From contig JAEUTO010000005.1 in NCBI GenBank assembly GCA_016787785.1, positions 496,001-560,000 on the forward strand: a stretch of DNA of 64,000 nt, read 5' to 3'. The notes under the pieces are model-generated. The model had not been told where the DNA came from and searched no databases. It saw nothing but the letters and a program-made list of their open reading frames with translations. This stretch comes from Bacteroidia bacterium (GTDB lineage Bacteria; Bacteroidota; Bacteroidia; B-17B0; Aurantibacillaceae). Position numbers and translations under genes: made by a program. Of this stretch, positions 44,349 to 54,232 are shown one piece after another (within the stretch, counting starts at the first letter, position 1; every line of letters starts with the position of its first letter).

Positions 44349-45578
44349 ATGAGCAAAATTAAAGTAGCAAATCCCGTTGTGGAACTTGATGGCGATGAAA
44401 TGACCCGCATTATCTGGAAATTTATTAAAGACAAATTGATCGTTCCGTATTTGGATATCGATATCAAGTACTATGACCTTGGCATGGAGTATCGTGATGA
44501 AACAAACGATCAGGTTACTATTGATGCGGCAGAAGCAATTAAAAAATATCAGGTTGGTATTAAATGCGCTACGATCACGCCTGATGAAGCTCGTGTAAAA
44601 GAATTCAAATTAAAACAAATGTGGAAATCACCAAACGGCACTATTCGTAATATTTTGGATGGTACGGTTTTTCGTGAGCCTATCGTTTGTAAGAACGTTC
44701 CGCGTTTAGTTACAAACTGGACTTCTCCAATTATCGTTGGTCGTCACGCATTTGGCGATCAGTACAAAGCAACAGATTTCGTAATTCCCGGAAAAGGAAA
44801 ATTAACTATGAAATTTGAAGGCGAAGATGGAAAAGTGATCGAGCACGAAGTATTTAAATTTAACGGCGCAGGTGTTGCAATGGGCATGTATAACCTTGAA
44901 GCATCTATCCGTGGTTTTGCGCACTCTTGCTTTAACGTTGCTTTAAATAAAAAATGGCCTTTATATTTATCTACAAAAAACACTATCCTAAAAAAATACG
45001 ATGGTCGTTTTAAAGATATTTTCGAAGAAATTTACGTTGCAGATTACAAATCAAAATTCGAAGCAGCGGGAATTGTTTACGAACACCGTTTAATTGATGA
45101 TATGGTTGCATCTGCATTAAAATGGAACGGCAACTTTGTTTGGGCTTGTAAAAATTATGACGGCGACGTTCAGTCTGATTCAGTTGCTCAAGGTTTTGGC
45201 TCATTAGGATTAATGACCTCTGTATTAATTACGCCTGATGGAAAAATTATGGAAGCAGAAGCAGCTCATGGAACTGTAACGCGTCACTTCCGTGATCACC
45301 AGGCAGGTAAACCAACTTCAACAAATCCAATTGCATCTATCTTTGCCTGGACAAGAGGTTTGGAATTCCGTGGTAAATTAGATGGTAATAAAGAATTGAT
45401 TCACTTTGCTCAAACTTTAGAAAAGGTTTGTGTTGAAACTGTGGAGAGTGGCAAAATGACCAAAGATCTGGCCGTTTGTGCGCACGGTAACAATGTAAAA
45501 CATGGTGAGCACTATTTATATACAGAGGAGTTTTTAGCAGCTATCGACGATAACTTAAAAAAGTCCTTAGGTAAATAA
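44349..45578 (+). CDS. icd: NADP-dependent isocitrate dehydrogenase
   Basis: A 409-aa homodimeric-type enzyme of the eukaryote-like subfamily (similar in length to mitochondrial IDH2), which decarboxylates isocitrate to 2-oxoglutarate with NADP. Motifs are [53 protein letters not shown] (substrate phosphate region) and [18 protein letters not shown]. It is monocistronic, with a well-formed promoter upstream and a terminator downstream. It is a citric acid cycle enzyme consistent with the aerobic profile of the window. Confidence 0.97.
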   Translation: MSKIKVANPVVELDGDEMTRIIWKFIKDKLIVPYLDIDIKYYDLGMEYRDETNDQVTIDAAEAIKKYQVGIKCATITPDEARVKEFKLKQMWKSPNGTIRNILDGTVFREPIVCKNVPRLVTNWTSPIIVGRHAFGDQYKATDFVIPGKGKLTMKFEGEDGKVIEHEVFKFNGAGVAMGMYNLEASIRGFAHSCFNVALNKKWPLYLSTKNTILKKYDGRFKDIFEEIYVADYKSKFEAAGIVYEHRLIDDMVASALKWNGNFVWACKNYDGDVQSDSVAQGFGSLGLMTSVLITPDGKIMEAEAAHGTVTRHFRDHQAGKPTSTNPIASIFAWTRGLEFRGKLDGNKELIHFAQTLEKVCVETVESGKMTKDLAVCAHGNNVKHGEHYLYTEEFLAAIDDNLKKSLGK

Positions 45579-45597
45579 CTTTAAATTTTCTTTTAAG

Positions 45598-45628
45598 AAG
45601 CCTCGTCGAACAGACGGGGCTTTTTTTG
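45598..45628 (+). terminator. Rho-independent terminator after icd
   Basis: A 10-bp stem (AAGCCTCGTC 45598-45607 with GACGGGGCTT 45613-45622, one G-T pair) with a 5-nt loop is followed by a T tract. Confidence 0.88.
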
Positions 45629-45699
45629 TTACGATTATCTGTTAATAAACACTTAAACCCCTTAAGGTAAAACTAACAAAAGCTTTTGTACCTTTAAAT

Positions 45700-48036
45700 A
45701 TGTCTAAAAACAAAAAACCCAAACGTTATTTATTTGAAGAAGTTTTAGACTTTTTAAAACATAACGATACAAAAGTATTTAATTACAAACAGCTTGGTGC
45801 CGCCATGGAAATTAATACCGATGGCGAACGCCTTCAATTGATAGAAGCGTTGGAAGCACTGAAACACCAGGGCTTTGTAATTGAAAAAGAAACCGGAAAG
45901 TACCAGATAAAAGAAAGTAAACAATATATTACCGGTACTATTGATTTTACAAGCCAGGGAACAGCCTTTGTAGTATTTAGTGAATCGGAGGATGATATCT
46001 ATATTCCTCAATACAAATCTAAAAATGCATTGCAGGGCGATCTTGTAAAACTACAGCTATTGCAAAAACGCAGCGGCAAACGTAAAGAAGGAGAAGTAAT
46101 AGAAGTTATTAAGCGCGCTAAAACAGAATTTGTTGGTACTATAAAAATAAATCCAAAATTTGCTTTTGTAATTCCTGATAGCCATAAGATCCATGTAGAT
46201 TTTTTTATTCACTTAGGTGATATCAAAGATGCTGAGGATGGGCAAAAAGTAAAGATCAAATTAAAAGAGTGGAAAGCGAACGATAAAAATCCAATTGGTG
46301 TTGTTGAAGAAGTATTTGGTTTCCCTGGAGTTCATAAAACAGAGATGAACGCTATAATGGCCGAATATGGCTTGCCCGAACATTTTCCGGATGTTGTGGA
46401 AAAAGAAGCAAAGAAATTAAATACAGCAATCACTAAAGAAGAGATCGAAAAACGGAGGGACTTTAGAGAAGTGTTAACTTTTACGATCGACCCGGTTGAT
46501 GCGAAAGATTTTGATGACGCTTTATCTATTCAAAAATTAGATAATGGTTTGTGGGAAGTGGGTGTGCACATTGCAGACGTAACTCACTTTTTAAAACCGG
46601 GTTCTATCCTTGATAATGAAGCTGTGGAGCGCGCAACCTCTGTGTATCTGGTGGATCGTGTGATCCCGATGTTACCCGAAGTATTAAGTAATTTTGCCTG
46701 CTCGTTACGCCCCAACGAAGATAAATATTGTTTCTCGGCTGTTTTTCAAATGGATGATAACGCCGATATTGCCGATCAATGGTTTGGAAAAACGCTCATT
46801 CACAGCAACAAACGTTTTGCCTACGAAGATGTGCAAACCATTATTGAAACAGAAGAAGGAGAATACAAAAACGAAATTTTATTACTCGATAAACTTGCAA
46901 AAAAATTACGAAAAGAGCGTACAAAACGTGGCTCTATCTTTTTTGATAAAGCGGAAGTTAAATTTAATTTAGATGAGGAAGGAAATCCTATAGGCGTGTT
47001 TTTTAAAACGCAAAAAGATGCGCATAAATTAATTGAAGATTTTATGTTGCTGGCGAATCGCTCTGTAGCTGAATTTTTAGGTAAGGGTGGTAAGAACGAT
47101 GAGAATCCACAACATCAAAATCAAAAAAAGAAAGACGACCCAAAAAATTTATGTGTTTATCGTATTCACGATACGCCAAGTGACGAGAAGATGGCTGAGC
47201 TGAGTGGATTTGTTGCCCGCTTTGGTTACCAGATGCAACTGGGAAGCAAACAAAAAATGGCACAATCCATCAACAAATTATTAGTTGATGTAAAAAATAA
47301 AAAAGAGCAGGGCATGATAGAAATGCTTGCCGTGCGAAGTATGCCAAAAGCAATTTATACAACCAAAAATGCAGGGCATTATGGTTTAGGTTTTGAATAT
47401 TATACTCACTTTACTTCCCCTATTCGTCGTTATCCTGATGTAATGGTACACCGCTTATTAGAAGCAAGATTGAACGGTACAAAATATTCTAACCAGGATG
47501 ATCTAGAAAAATTATGTAAACACAGCAGCGATCAGGAACGTGTTGCTGCTGAAGCGGAACGTGCTTCGGTAAAATACAAGCAGGTAGAGTTTATGTCTGA
47601 TAAAATTGGACAAACCTTTGATGCCCTTATTAGTGGTGTTACAGAGTGGGGTATTTATGCAGAGATAATTGAGAACAAATGTGAAGGGATGATCAAAAGC
47701 CGTGATCTTAAAGGCGATCAGTTCTCATACGATTCGGATAATTACCGTTACGTTGGTCGTAATACCGGAAAAATTTATACCCTTGGCGATCCTGTTCAAA
47801 TTGTAGTTGTGGATGCCGACCTGGTGAAGAAACAATTGAATTTTGCTTTTGCGGATTCTGAAGGTGGTTCGGGCGCTTCGAAATTTGGTGATAACAGATC
47901 TAACTTTGATGATAACAGATCACGTGGCGGTGGCGGTAAGAAAAATTACGGAGGCAAAAGTAATGGCGGTAGTAAGAACGATCGTGGTGACACAGGAAAC
48001 AAAGGTGGTAAAAGCAAAAAAAGCAGAAGGAGATGA
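45700..48036 (+). CDS. rnr: Ribonuclease R
   Basis: A 778-aa processive 3'-5' exoribonuclease of the RNase II/R family. It has an N-terminal winged-helix and cold-shock-like domains (about 10-220), then the catalytic RNB domain with TIDPVDAKDFDDALSI (Asp ligands, about 260-277) and FTSPIRRYPDVMVHRLLEAR. An S1 domain follows at about 635-725 (ALISGVTEWGIYAEI). The C-terminus is a Gly/Ser/Lys/Arg-rich tail (about 735-778) ending in basic residues. It degrades structured RNA and acts in rRNA and mRNA turnover. Its stop overlaps the next start (ATGA). Confidence 0.96.
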   Translation: MSKNKKPKRYLFEEVLDFLKHNDTKVFNYKQLGAAMEINTDGERLQLIEALEALKHQGFVIEKETGKYQIKESKQYITGTIDFTSQGTAFVVFSESEDDIYIPQYKSKNALQGDLVKLQLLQKRSGKRKEGEVIEVIKRAKTEFVGTIKINPKFAFVIPDSHKIHVDFFIHLGDIKDAEDGQKVKIKLKEWKANDKNPIGVVEEVFGFPGVHKTEMNAIMAEYGLPEHFPDVVEKEAKKLNTAITKEEIEKRRDFREVLTFTIDPVDAKDFDDALSIQKLDNGLWEVGVHIADVTHFLKPGSILDNEAVERATSVYLVDRVIPMLPEVLSNFACSLRPNEDKYCFSAVFQMDDNADIADQWFGKTLIHSNKRFAYEDVQTIIETEEGEYKNEILLLDKLAKKLRKERTKRGSIFFDKAEVKFNLDEEGNPIGVFFKTQKDAHKLIEDFMLLANRSVAEFLGKGGKNDENPQHQNQKKKDDPKNLCVYRIHDTPSDEKMAELSGFVARFGYQMQLGSKQKMAQSINKLLVDVKNKKEQGMIEMLAVRSMPKAIYTTKNAGHYGLGFEYYTHFTSPIRRYPDVMVHRLLEARLNGTKYSNQDDLEKLCKHSSDQERVAAEAERASVKYKQVEFMSDKIGQTFDALISGVTEWGIYAEIIENKCEGMIKSRDLKGDQFSYDSDNYRYVGRNTGKIYTLGDPVQIVVVDADLVKKQLNFAFADSEGGSGASKFGDNRSNFDDNRSRGGGGKKNYGGKSNGGSKNDRGDTGNKGGKSKKSRRR

Positions 48037-48821
48037 AAAAGATATTAGTTTTATTTTTTGTTGCAGTTTATTTTTTGGATTTCGCGCAAACAATAAACTC
48101 AACTTTAGTTTATAAGGTTAATGAAGCGTCGAAGAAGACAGATAAACCTGCACCACTTTTAATTATGTTACATGGTTATGGTAGTAACGAAGAAGATCTT
48201 TTTGACATAGCAAAAGCGCTGGATCCGAGGTTTGTAGTAATTTCGTTACGCGGCCCGGAAGCATTAAAGGATGGTGGCTTTGGCTGGTTTGTACTTGATC
48301 GCGCAGGAGATAAGCCTTTTACCTACGATTATAATAAAGCAAAAGAGAGTCGCTTAAAAATTTTATCTTTTATAAGTAACGCTTGCAAAACACTTAAATT
48401 AGACAGTAATAATGTTTTTATTATGGGATTTAGTCAGGGTGCAATGATGGGCTATGATCTTGCGCTTGGCGCACCCAAAAAAATTAAAGGCGTGCTGGTG
48501 CTAAGCGGAAAATTAATGAAGGAATCAAAAGAGCAAAAAGTAGATTGGGCAAAAGCAGCAAAAACAAAATATTTTATTGCGCATGGTAATTCCGATAATG
48601 TTATAAAAATAGCTGAAGCAGATAGCGCGGTAAAATTTTTAAAGTCGAAAAAAATAAATGAAGTAACTTTTAATAATTACGAAATGCCACACTCTATAAA
48701 TGGTAAAGAATTAAATGATATTAAAAGCTGGTTAAAAAAAGCCATTGATCCACCGGAAAAGCAGGGCGCTGTTCCAACAACAACTGTAATGCCTTCTAAA
48801 CCAGAAGAAAAAAAGAAGTAG
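48033..48821 (+). CDS. Exported alpha/beta hydrolase, phospholipase/carboxylesterase family
   Basis: A 262-aa protein with a signal peptide (about residues 1-19, ending DFAQ), so it acts in the periplasm or outside. The oxyanion motif is IMLHGYGSNEEDLFD and the nucleophile elbow is MGFSQGAMMGYDL (Ser in GFSQG). An Asp/His pair is visible in HGNSDNVI and YEMPHSIN. This matches the esterase YpfH/carboxylesterase 2 group acting on short acyl or lysophospholipid esters. The tail (about 240-262) is Pro/Lys-rich. It overlaps rnr by 4 bp, probably only transcriptional coupling. No terminator is obvious after it. Confidence 0.88.
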   Translation: MKKILVLFFVAVYFLDFAQTINSTLVYKVNEASKKTDKPAPLLIMLHGYGSNEEDLFDIAKALDPRFVVISLRGPEALKDGGFGWFVLDRAGDKPFTYDYNKAKESRLKILSFISNACKTLKLDSNNVFIMGFSQGAMMGYDLALGAPKKIKGVLVLSGKLMKESKEQKVDWAKAAKTKYFIAHGNSDNVIKIAEADSAVKFLKSKKINEVTFNNYEMPHSINGKELNDIKSWLKKAIDPPEKQGAVPTTTVMPSKPEEKKK

Positions 48822-48915
48822 CTTCTAAAGGCTTAGTTATCATTATATATTTTTTGAAATTGTCACGCCGATTCAGGTCGAATCGTGGATAATAATTTCT
48901 TTACAAAGATTCTCT

Positions 48916-48923
48916 TATCTTTG
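48916..48923 (+). promoter_or_regulatory. -7 element TATCTTTG upstream of the MATE gene
   Basis: TATCTTTG is a full match to TAnnTTTG and sits 7 nt before the ATG. No convincing -33 element is visible. It implies a very short leader. Confidence 0.4.
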
Positions 48924-48930
48924 CAGCCCA

Positions 48931-50286
48931 ATGTTCAATTCCCTTTTTAAAAATAAGCATACCAAAGAAACCCTGTATTTAGCATGGCCACTGGTTATAA
49001 CACAGGTAGGCCATATTATAACCGGTATGGTGGATACAATTTTCTTGGGAAAGATCGGTCCAACCGAGCAAGCGGCTTGTATACTCTCAAATAATTTGTA
49101 CGTGTTGTTATTGGTATTTGGTATTGGCGTGAGTTATGCAACTACGCCTTTAGTAACTGATGCGCATCATAATAACGATATTCAAAAAAAAGCTTCTCTT
49201 TTTAAAAATTCTTTAGTGCTTAACCTCTCGGTTGCGGTTTTGTGTTTTGTGATCTTGTTCTTATCATCAGATGTATTAAAATATATGCAGCAACCGGCTG
49301 AAGTGGTAGAGTTAGCCGTACCGTTTTTTGATGTGCTTATTTTTTCAATGATACCTGTTTCTTTATTTTTTACCTGCAAACAATATTGTGAGGGTCTTGC
49401 CAACACGCGTATGGCGCTTATTATTAGTGTTGCAGGTAATTTATTAAATATTGTTTTGAACTACCTTTTAATTTACGGAAAATTTGGTTTTCCTGAATTG
49501 GGTTATTTAGGCTCGGCCTGGGCTTCATTTATAGCAAGGGCTTTTATGGGAATTTCTTTTTTAGTTTTTATTTTTAAGTCACCACTCACAAAAGAAATTG
49601 GTGCAGTTTATAAGCAGGTTAAAATTAACTGGGTAGAACTAAAAGATCTGGCCCGCATTGGTTTAAATTCAGGCGCGCAATTTACATTTGAGGTTGCAGC
49701 TTTTGCAATTGCAGGTTTAATGGCAGGCACTTTTGGTAAAGAACAAATAGATGCGCATGGCATTGCTTTAAGTATAGCAGCATTTACATACATGTTTGCA
49801 AGCGGTATAAGCAGTGCGGCAACCATAAGGGTAAGCGTTTATAACGCACAACAAAACTGGCTGGAAATAAAAAATGCCGGGTATACAGCGCTGAAATTGG
49901 TTTTATTGGTAATGGGAATTTTTGGCATTTTGTTTTTAATTTTTAGTACGGTTTTACCTTTGGGTTTTAGCGATGAAATAGAAATTATAGAACTAGCCTC
50001 TAAACTTTTAATTATTGCAGCTATGTTTCAGCTATTTGATGGTATACAGGTTGTGGCAATTGGCGCATTACGTGGATTAGAAGACGTAAAATATCCTACC
50101 ATCATTACTTTGGTGGGTTACTGGTTAATTGCGTTGCCATTAGCTTACCTTTTGGCTTTTACCTTTAAAATGGAAACGGTTGGTATTTGGATCGCTTTAT
50201 TGACAGCTCTTACCTTTGTCGCCGTTGCCCTTTTCTGGCGGTTTAATTTTTTAGTGAGAAAGAACTTAACTTCTAAACCGCTTTAA
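48931..50286 (+). CDS. MATE family multidrug/metabolite exporter
   Basis: A 451-aa integral membrane protein with 12 helices in two MATE repeats. The first begins ETLYLAWPLVITQVGHIITGMVDTIFLG (start at residue 12) and the second LARIGLNSGAQFTFE. The pattern VDTIFLGKIGP is typical. These are Na+- or H+-coupled antiporters exporting cationic drugs or metabolites. The substrate is unknown. The gene is monocistronic with its own -7 element; the 77 bp that follow contain no terminator I can see. Confidence 0.93.
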   Translation: MFNSLFKNKHTKETLYLAWPLVITQVGHIITGMVDTIFLGKIGPTEQAACILSNNLYVLLLVFGIGVSYATTPLVTDAHHNNDIQKKASLFKNSLVLNLSVAVLCFVILFLSSDVLKYMQQPAEVVELAVPFFDVLIFSMIPVSLFFTCKQYCEGLANTRMALIISVAGNLLNIVLNYLLIYGKFGFPELGYLGSAWASFIARAFMGISFLVFIFKSPLTKEIGAVYKQVKINWVELKDLARIGLNSGAQFTFEVAAFAIAGLMAGTFGKEQIDAHGIALSIAAFTYMFASGISSAATIRVSVYNAQQNWLEIKNAGYTALKLVLLVMGIFGILFLIFSTVLPLGFSDEIEIIELASKLLIIAAMFQLFDGIQVVAIGALRGLEDVKYPTIITLVGYWLIALPLAYLLAFTFKMETVGIWIALLTALTFVAVALFWRFNFLVRKNLTSKPL

Positions 50287-50363
50287 CCCTTATTATTTGT
50301 TAAAATATATATAATGGCACTAAACTTGAGGTACCTTAGGTAATCTATATATAAAGCAAAATC

Positions 50364-51644
50364 ATGAAAGCGTTTAAAAAAATAATTGTAGCCGTATGTC
50401 TAATAACAACAGGCTCTGTCTTTGCTCAAACTAAACCCGATTCTCTTGGTTTACCCGGTGATAATTTTGACCTTCCGGGCGCGTTAGAAACCTTTAAAAA
50501 ATCAAGTAATCTGGAAGCGTTTGAAAAAGCCATAAATAGTAATGATAACGAAATAAATAACCTCGACTTAAATGGTGATGGTGAAGTAGACTATGTAAAA
50601 GTGGTAGATAATAAGGAAGGTGAAGCACACACTATTGTTTTGCAAACCGCTGTTACAAAAGGCGAGATACAGGACGTAGCGGTTATTGAGATAGAAAAAA
50701 CAAAAGATGGTAACGCACATATTCAAATTGTGGGAGACGAAGAGTTGTACGGAAAAAATTATATAGTTGAACCTAAAGCCGAAAAAACAGTTTCCTCTGA
50801 AAAATTAAAATCAGATACTGAGACAGATGATGTTTACAAAAGCAAGAATGATCAGGGTAATTTTAATAATAACTCCGGTTCAAATTATAATAGCGATCCA
50901 AATGTTGTTGTAAATGTTTGGGCATGGCCTTCTGTACAATATATTTATGGCCCCACTTATGTAGTTTATGTTTCGCCATGGTATTGGGGTTATTATCCTG
51001 GGTGGTGGACTCCATGGTACCCGGTGTACTGGCGTAACCATTACTGGAGAGCACATCATTACCATCACCATTATTATCATTGTAATTTTTATCGTTCGCC
51101 AAACCTACATAAAGGTTATTATGGCAGAAGAATGACTGCAGAAACTGTGCGCGAGCATAAACGTACAGGCTACTATGATCAAAAACAAATAACTTATAAG
51201 GACAATGTAAAGCCGGGAAGAAAGTATAATTCTATGCCTGCCGATCCCGAAAAGAAAATGAATAAAAGAACAGAAGGAACTCCAAAAGATTTGAATGGAC
51301 AAAACAATAACCCACGTTTGGAACAAAAGGGAGAAACAAAAGATCCAAAACAACCAAAACAAGTTAATGAACAACCAAAAAATGAATCAAAACCTAATTG
51401 GAATAAACAGGAACAAAAAAATAACGAACCTAAAATAAACCAGCAACCAAAACAGGAAAATACGCAACCGAAAAGGCAAGAGCAAAAAAATGAGGGCATG
51501 ACCAAACCACCAAAACAACAAGGTGGCAACATAAACACCGGTGGCGGTGGTAAAAATGTTGGTGGTAATATGGGTGGCAGCAATAACGGCGGCGGTGGAA
51601 GGAACACCGGCGGTAATGGCGGTGGCGGAAGAAGGCATAACTAA
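50364..51644 (+). CDS. Exported protein with aromatic/His-rich centre and Gly/Asn/Lys-rich tail
   Basis: A 426-aa protein with a signal peptide (residues 1-21, ending SVFAQ). The N-terminal domain (about 22-145) includes a calcium-loop-like NNLDLNGDGEVDYVKVVDN. A very aromatic segment follows at about 178-250, with Trp-Tyr-rich WYWGYYPGWWTPWYPVYW and a His-Tyr cluster HHYHHHYYH. From about 280 to 426 the chain is low complexity: Lys/Asn/Gln/Pro repeats, then Gly-Asn runs. The aromatic segment recalls DUF3300-type exported proteins. No enzyme is recognised; a surface, metal-binding or matrix role is a guess. A bidirectional terminator follows. Confidence 0.7.
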   Translation: MKAFKKIIVAVCLITTGSVFAQTKPDSLGLPGDNFDLPGALETFKKSSNLEAFEKAINSNDNEINNLDLNGDGEVDYVKVVDNKEGEAHTIVLQTAVTKGEIQDVAVIEIEKTKDGNAHIQIVGDEELYGKNYIVEPKAEKTVSSEKLKSDTETDDVYKSKNDQGNFNNNSGSNYNSDPNVVVNVWAWPSVQYIYGPTYVVYVSPWYWGYYPGWWTPWYPVYWRNHYWRAHHYHHHYYHCNFYRSPNLHKGYYGRRMTAETVREHKRTGYYDQKQITYKDNVKPGRKYNSMPADPEKKMNKRTEGTPKDLNGQNNNPRLEQKGETKDPKQPKQVNEQPKNESKPNWNKQEQKNNEPKINQQPKQENTQPKRQEQKNEGMTKPPKQQGGNINTGGGGKNVGGNMGGSNNGGGGRNTGGNGGGGRRHN

Positions 51645-51657
51645 TTTGTAAATGAAA

Positions 51658-51692
51658 TAAAAAAGGCTTACAAAATTTGTAAGCCTTTTTTA
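51658..51692. terminator. Bidirectional terminator between the aromatic-rich protein gene and recJ
   Basis: A 14-bp near-perfect palindrome (AAAAGGCTTACAAA 51661-51674 with TTTGTAAGCCTTTT 51676-51689, loop of one base) has an A tract left and a T tract right, serving both convergent genes. Confidence 0.88.
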
Positions 51693-53405
51693 TTTACTCT
51701 GATTTACCTTCAGGTCCTCGATCATGAACTGAATAGTTGTAACACCTCTATATTCATTTTCCTGGATCTTAAAAACAATATCCATTGGAATTTTGCGCTG
51801 AAAAAAATTAATATAATCGCCTTTATCGTATGCAATGGCCTGGAAACGAATATTAGGATTTGATTGTTGGAACAACTCCAGTTTTAAATGATTGTTACCA
51901 AACACTTTGCCCCAACCGGTTTCAAATACATTCTTACAATAAAAAGAAGGAGTCATGTTATGCGGACCATGCGGCGCAAACTGTTTTAAGATACGCACTA
52001 ACTTGTCGCTTATTTCGTGAAACTCTAATTCTATATCAATATCTACTTTCGGAATTAATTGATCTTCGGTAATACTTTCAGAAACAACCTTTTCAAATTT
52101 ATCAATAAATGCATTGAGGTTTTCCTTTTTCAACGTTAAGCCGGCAGCAAACTTATGTCCGCCAAATTGTTCTAAAAGGTCGCTGCATTTTTCAATAGCC
52201 GTATAAACATCATATTCTTTCACACTGCGCGCGCTACCAGAAACCTTGCCATCGCTCTCAGTCAATATTATGGTTGGACGATAGTATTTTTCTATCAAGC
52301 GCGATGCAACAATACCTACAACACCTTTGTGCCAGGTTGGACTGAACAGCACGGTAGATTTTTTTGTTCCGCTCAATTCAATATTTTCTATTTGCAACAA
52401 TGCTTCAGAAGTAGTTCCCTGATCAAGATCTTTGCGCTGTGTATTTGTTTCGTTAATGGCTTTTGCAAATTCCTCAGCGTGAATCTCGTCTTCACAAATT
52501 AAAAGCTCTACGGCTTTACTGCCGTGCTCAATACGGCCGGCTGCATTTATGCGAGGGGCTAAAACAAAAACAAGAGTGGTTATTGTTACAGCTTGCTTTA
52601 ATTGATTTAAATTCAATAATGCTTTTATTCCCGGTCTTGGGTTCTTATTTATTTTTTCAAGACCAAAATGAGCCATCACACGGTTCTCGCCGTTTAACGG
52701 TACTATATCCGCTGCAATACTTACAGCAGCTAAGTCTAAATAATTATAACAAACCTCTAATGGAAAATTATATTTTTTCGAAAAAGCTTCAATTAATTTT
52801 ATACCGATGCCACAGCCGCTTAATTCTTTAAAAGGATAATTGCAATCGTTCTGTTTAGGATCTAATACCGCAATGGCTGCGGGCACTTCATCGCCGGGCA
52901 AGTGATGATCACAAATAATAAAATCAATATTTTTTGAATTGGCGTAATCTATTTTTTCGTTGGCCTTAATGCCGCAATCCAATGCAATTATTAAAGAGAA
53001 ATTATTTTCTTTGGCAAAATCAATGGCGGTAAAAGAAATCCCGTAACCTTCTTTATAACGGTCAGGAATGTAATAATCTATTTTAGCAATATGGTCTTTA
53101 AAGAAGCTGTAAACAACGCTTACGGCAGTTGTGCCGTCTACATCATAATCGCCATAAATTAAAACTTTTTCATTTTTTTCGATCGCAGTATTTATTCTTC
53201 CTACGGCAACATCCATACCCTTCATTAAAAAAGGATCATGTAATTGTGTAAGATCAGGTCGGAAAAAATCTTTGGCTTCTTTGTAATTGAAAATATTGCG
53301 TTGCACTAACAATTTAGCAATGATAGGATCAACATTTAATTGTTGTTGCAGTTCTTCAATAGCTTTTGTATTGCTATTGTTATATATTTTCCATTGCTTT
53401 TCCAA
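51690..53405 (-). CDS. recJ: Single-stranded-DNA-specific exonuclease RecJ
   Basis: A 571-aa DHH-family 5'-3' exonuclease acting in recombination and mismatch repair. Metal ligands are Asp86, Asp88 and Asp90 in YGDYDVDGTT and the DHH triad Asp166-His167-His168 in CDHHLPGDE. The DHHA1 part includes SPTWHKGVVGIVASRLIE and FGGHKFAAGLTL, and the OB-like C-terminus closes the protein. It starts with TTG 5 bp after the yebC stop, so the two are one transcript. Length is normal for the family. Confidence 0.96.
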   Translation of the reverse strand: MEKQWKIYNNSNTKAIEELQQQLNVDPIIAKLLVQRNIFNYKEAKDFFRPDLTQLHDPFLMKGMDVAVGRINTAIEKNEKVLIYGDYDVDGTTAVSVVYSFFKDHIAKIDYYIPDRYKEGYGISFTAIDFAKENNFSLIIALDCGIKANEKIDYANSKNIDFIICDHHLPGDEVPAAIAVLDPKQNDCNYPFKELSGCGIGIKLIEAFSKKYNFPLEVCYNYLDLAAVSIAADIVPLNGENRVMAHFGLEKINKNPRPGIKALLNLNQLKQAVTITTLVFVLAPRINAAGRIEHGSKAVELLICEDEIHAEEFAKAINETNTQRKDLDQGTTSEALLQIENIELSGTKKSTVLFSPTWHKGVVGIVASRLIEKYYRPTIILTESDGKVSGSARSVKEYDVYTAIEKCSDLLEQFGGHKFAAGLTLKKENLNAFIDKFEKVVSESITEDQLIPKVDIDIELEFHEISDKLVRILKQFAPHGPHNMTPSFYCKNVFETGWGKVFGNNHLKLELFQQSNPNIRFQAIAYDKGDYINFFQRKIPMDIVFKIQENEYRGVTTIQFMIEDLKVNQSK

Positions 53406-53410
53406 AACGG

Positions 53411-54124
53411 TTAAGCAATGTTATGGTAAACAGCCTCAATGTCATCATCCTCTTCCATCTTTTCTATCATGGCCATTACTTCTGCTTCTTGTTCAGGAGT
53501 TAATTCTTTAGTGGTGGTAGGACTATATATCTTACTTGTTTCAAGCACCGGAATTTTTCTTTCCTCTAAAGCAGATTGCATTTTTCCAAAATCGGTAAAC
53601 TGTGTTTGAATAATGAAATGATTATTCTCTTCATCATGCGAAATATCTTCCAAACCAAAATCAATTAATTCCAGTTCAAGATCATCTTTATTTAAGTTGG
53701 CAACATCAATTTTAAAAAGTACAACGTGTTCAAACATAAAACTTACCGAACCATTTGTACCCATGGCGCCGTTTGCACGGTTAAAATATAAACGCACACT
53801 CGCAACAGTACGCGTTGGATTATTTGTAGTGCATGCTACAAGAACAGGCACGCCATGCGGCGCATAACCTTCATAAATTATTTCGTCGTAATTACCCGAA
53901 TCTTTTTCGCTGGCGCGTTTAATAGCTGCATCAACATTTGCTTTAGGCATATTTACCGCCTTGGCATTTTGCATGATCATTCTTAAACGAGGATTGTTTT
54001 CTGGATGTGGGCCACCCGCTTTAACCGCCATTACAATTTCTCTTCCAATTTTGGTAAACGCTTTTGCCATTTTAGCATAACGTTTAAACATAGTTGCTTT
54101 TCTTGTCTGAAATATCCGTCCCAT
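53411..54124 (-). CDS. YebC/PmpR (TACO1) family protein
   Basis: A 237-aa protein with the full family pattern: MGRIFQTRKATMFKRYAKMA and KANVDAAIKRASEK. It continues with EIIYEGYAPHGVPVLVACTT and NPTRTVASVRLYFNRANGAMG. YebC proteins were long called transcription regulators; recent work on the family points to a role in translation, easing ribosome stalling at proline stretches. The initial segment MGRIFQTRKAT is the variant seen in Bacteroidota. It is cotranscribed with recJ. A TATCTTTG -7 element is upstream. Confidence 0.93.
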   Translation of the reverse strand: MGRIFQTRKATMFKRYAKMAKAFTKIGREIVMAVKAGGPHPENNPRLRMIMQNAKAVNMPKANVDAAIKRASEKDSGNYDEIIYEGYAPHGVPVLVACTTNNPTRTVASVRLYFNRANGAMGTNGSVSFMFEHVVLFKIDVANLNKDDLELELIDFGLEDISHDEENNHFIIQTQFTDFGKMQSALEERKIPVLETSKIYSPTTTKELTPEQEAEVMAMIEKMEEDDDIEAVYHNIA

Positions 54125-54143
54125 AAAATTTAATTAATGATTA

Positions 54144-54151
54144 CAAAGATA
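54144..54151 (-). promoter_or_regulatory. -7 element TATCTTTG upstream of yebC-recJ
   Basis: On the minus strand TATCTTTG (plus-strand CAAAGATA) lies 19 nt before the yebC start codon, a full match to TAnnTTTG. Confidence 0.45.
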
Positions 54152-54232
54152 ATTTTTTTAATGAAATTTACTTAGCAATAAAGCTGATTTTTTGCAACAG
54201 AATATAGCAATTTGAAGGCTTTTTACCTTCTG

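Noticed and set aside
48864-48888. Small hairpin CGATTC/GAATCG between the esterase and MATE genes
   Set aside because: Six base pairs only, no T tract and no repeated copy seen in the window.
50863-51638. Several long antisense frames rich in Cys, Phe and Pro opposite the aromatic/Gly-rich gene
   Set aside because: They are the complement of low-complexity Gly/Lys/Asn codons; no start context, family motif or independent promoter supports them.
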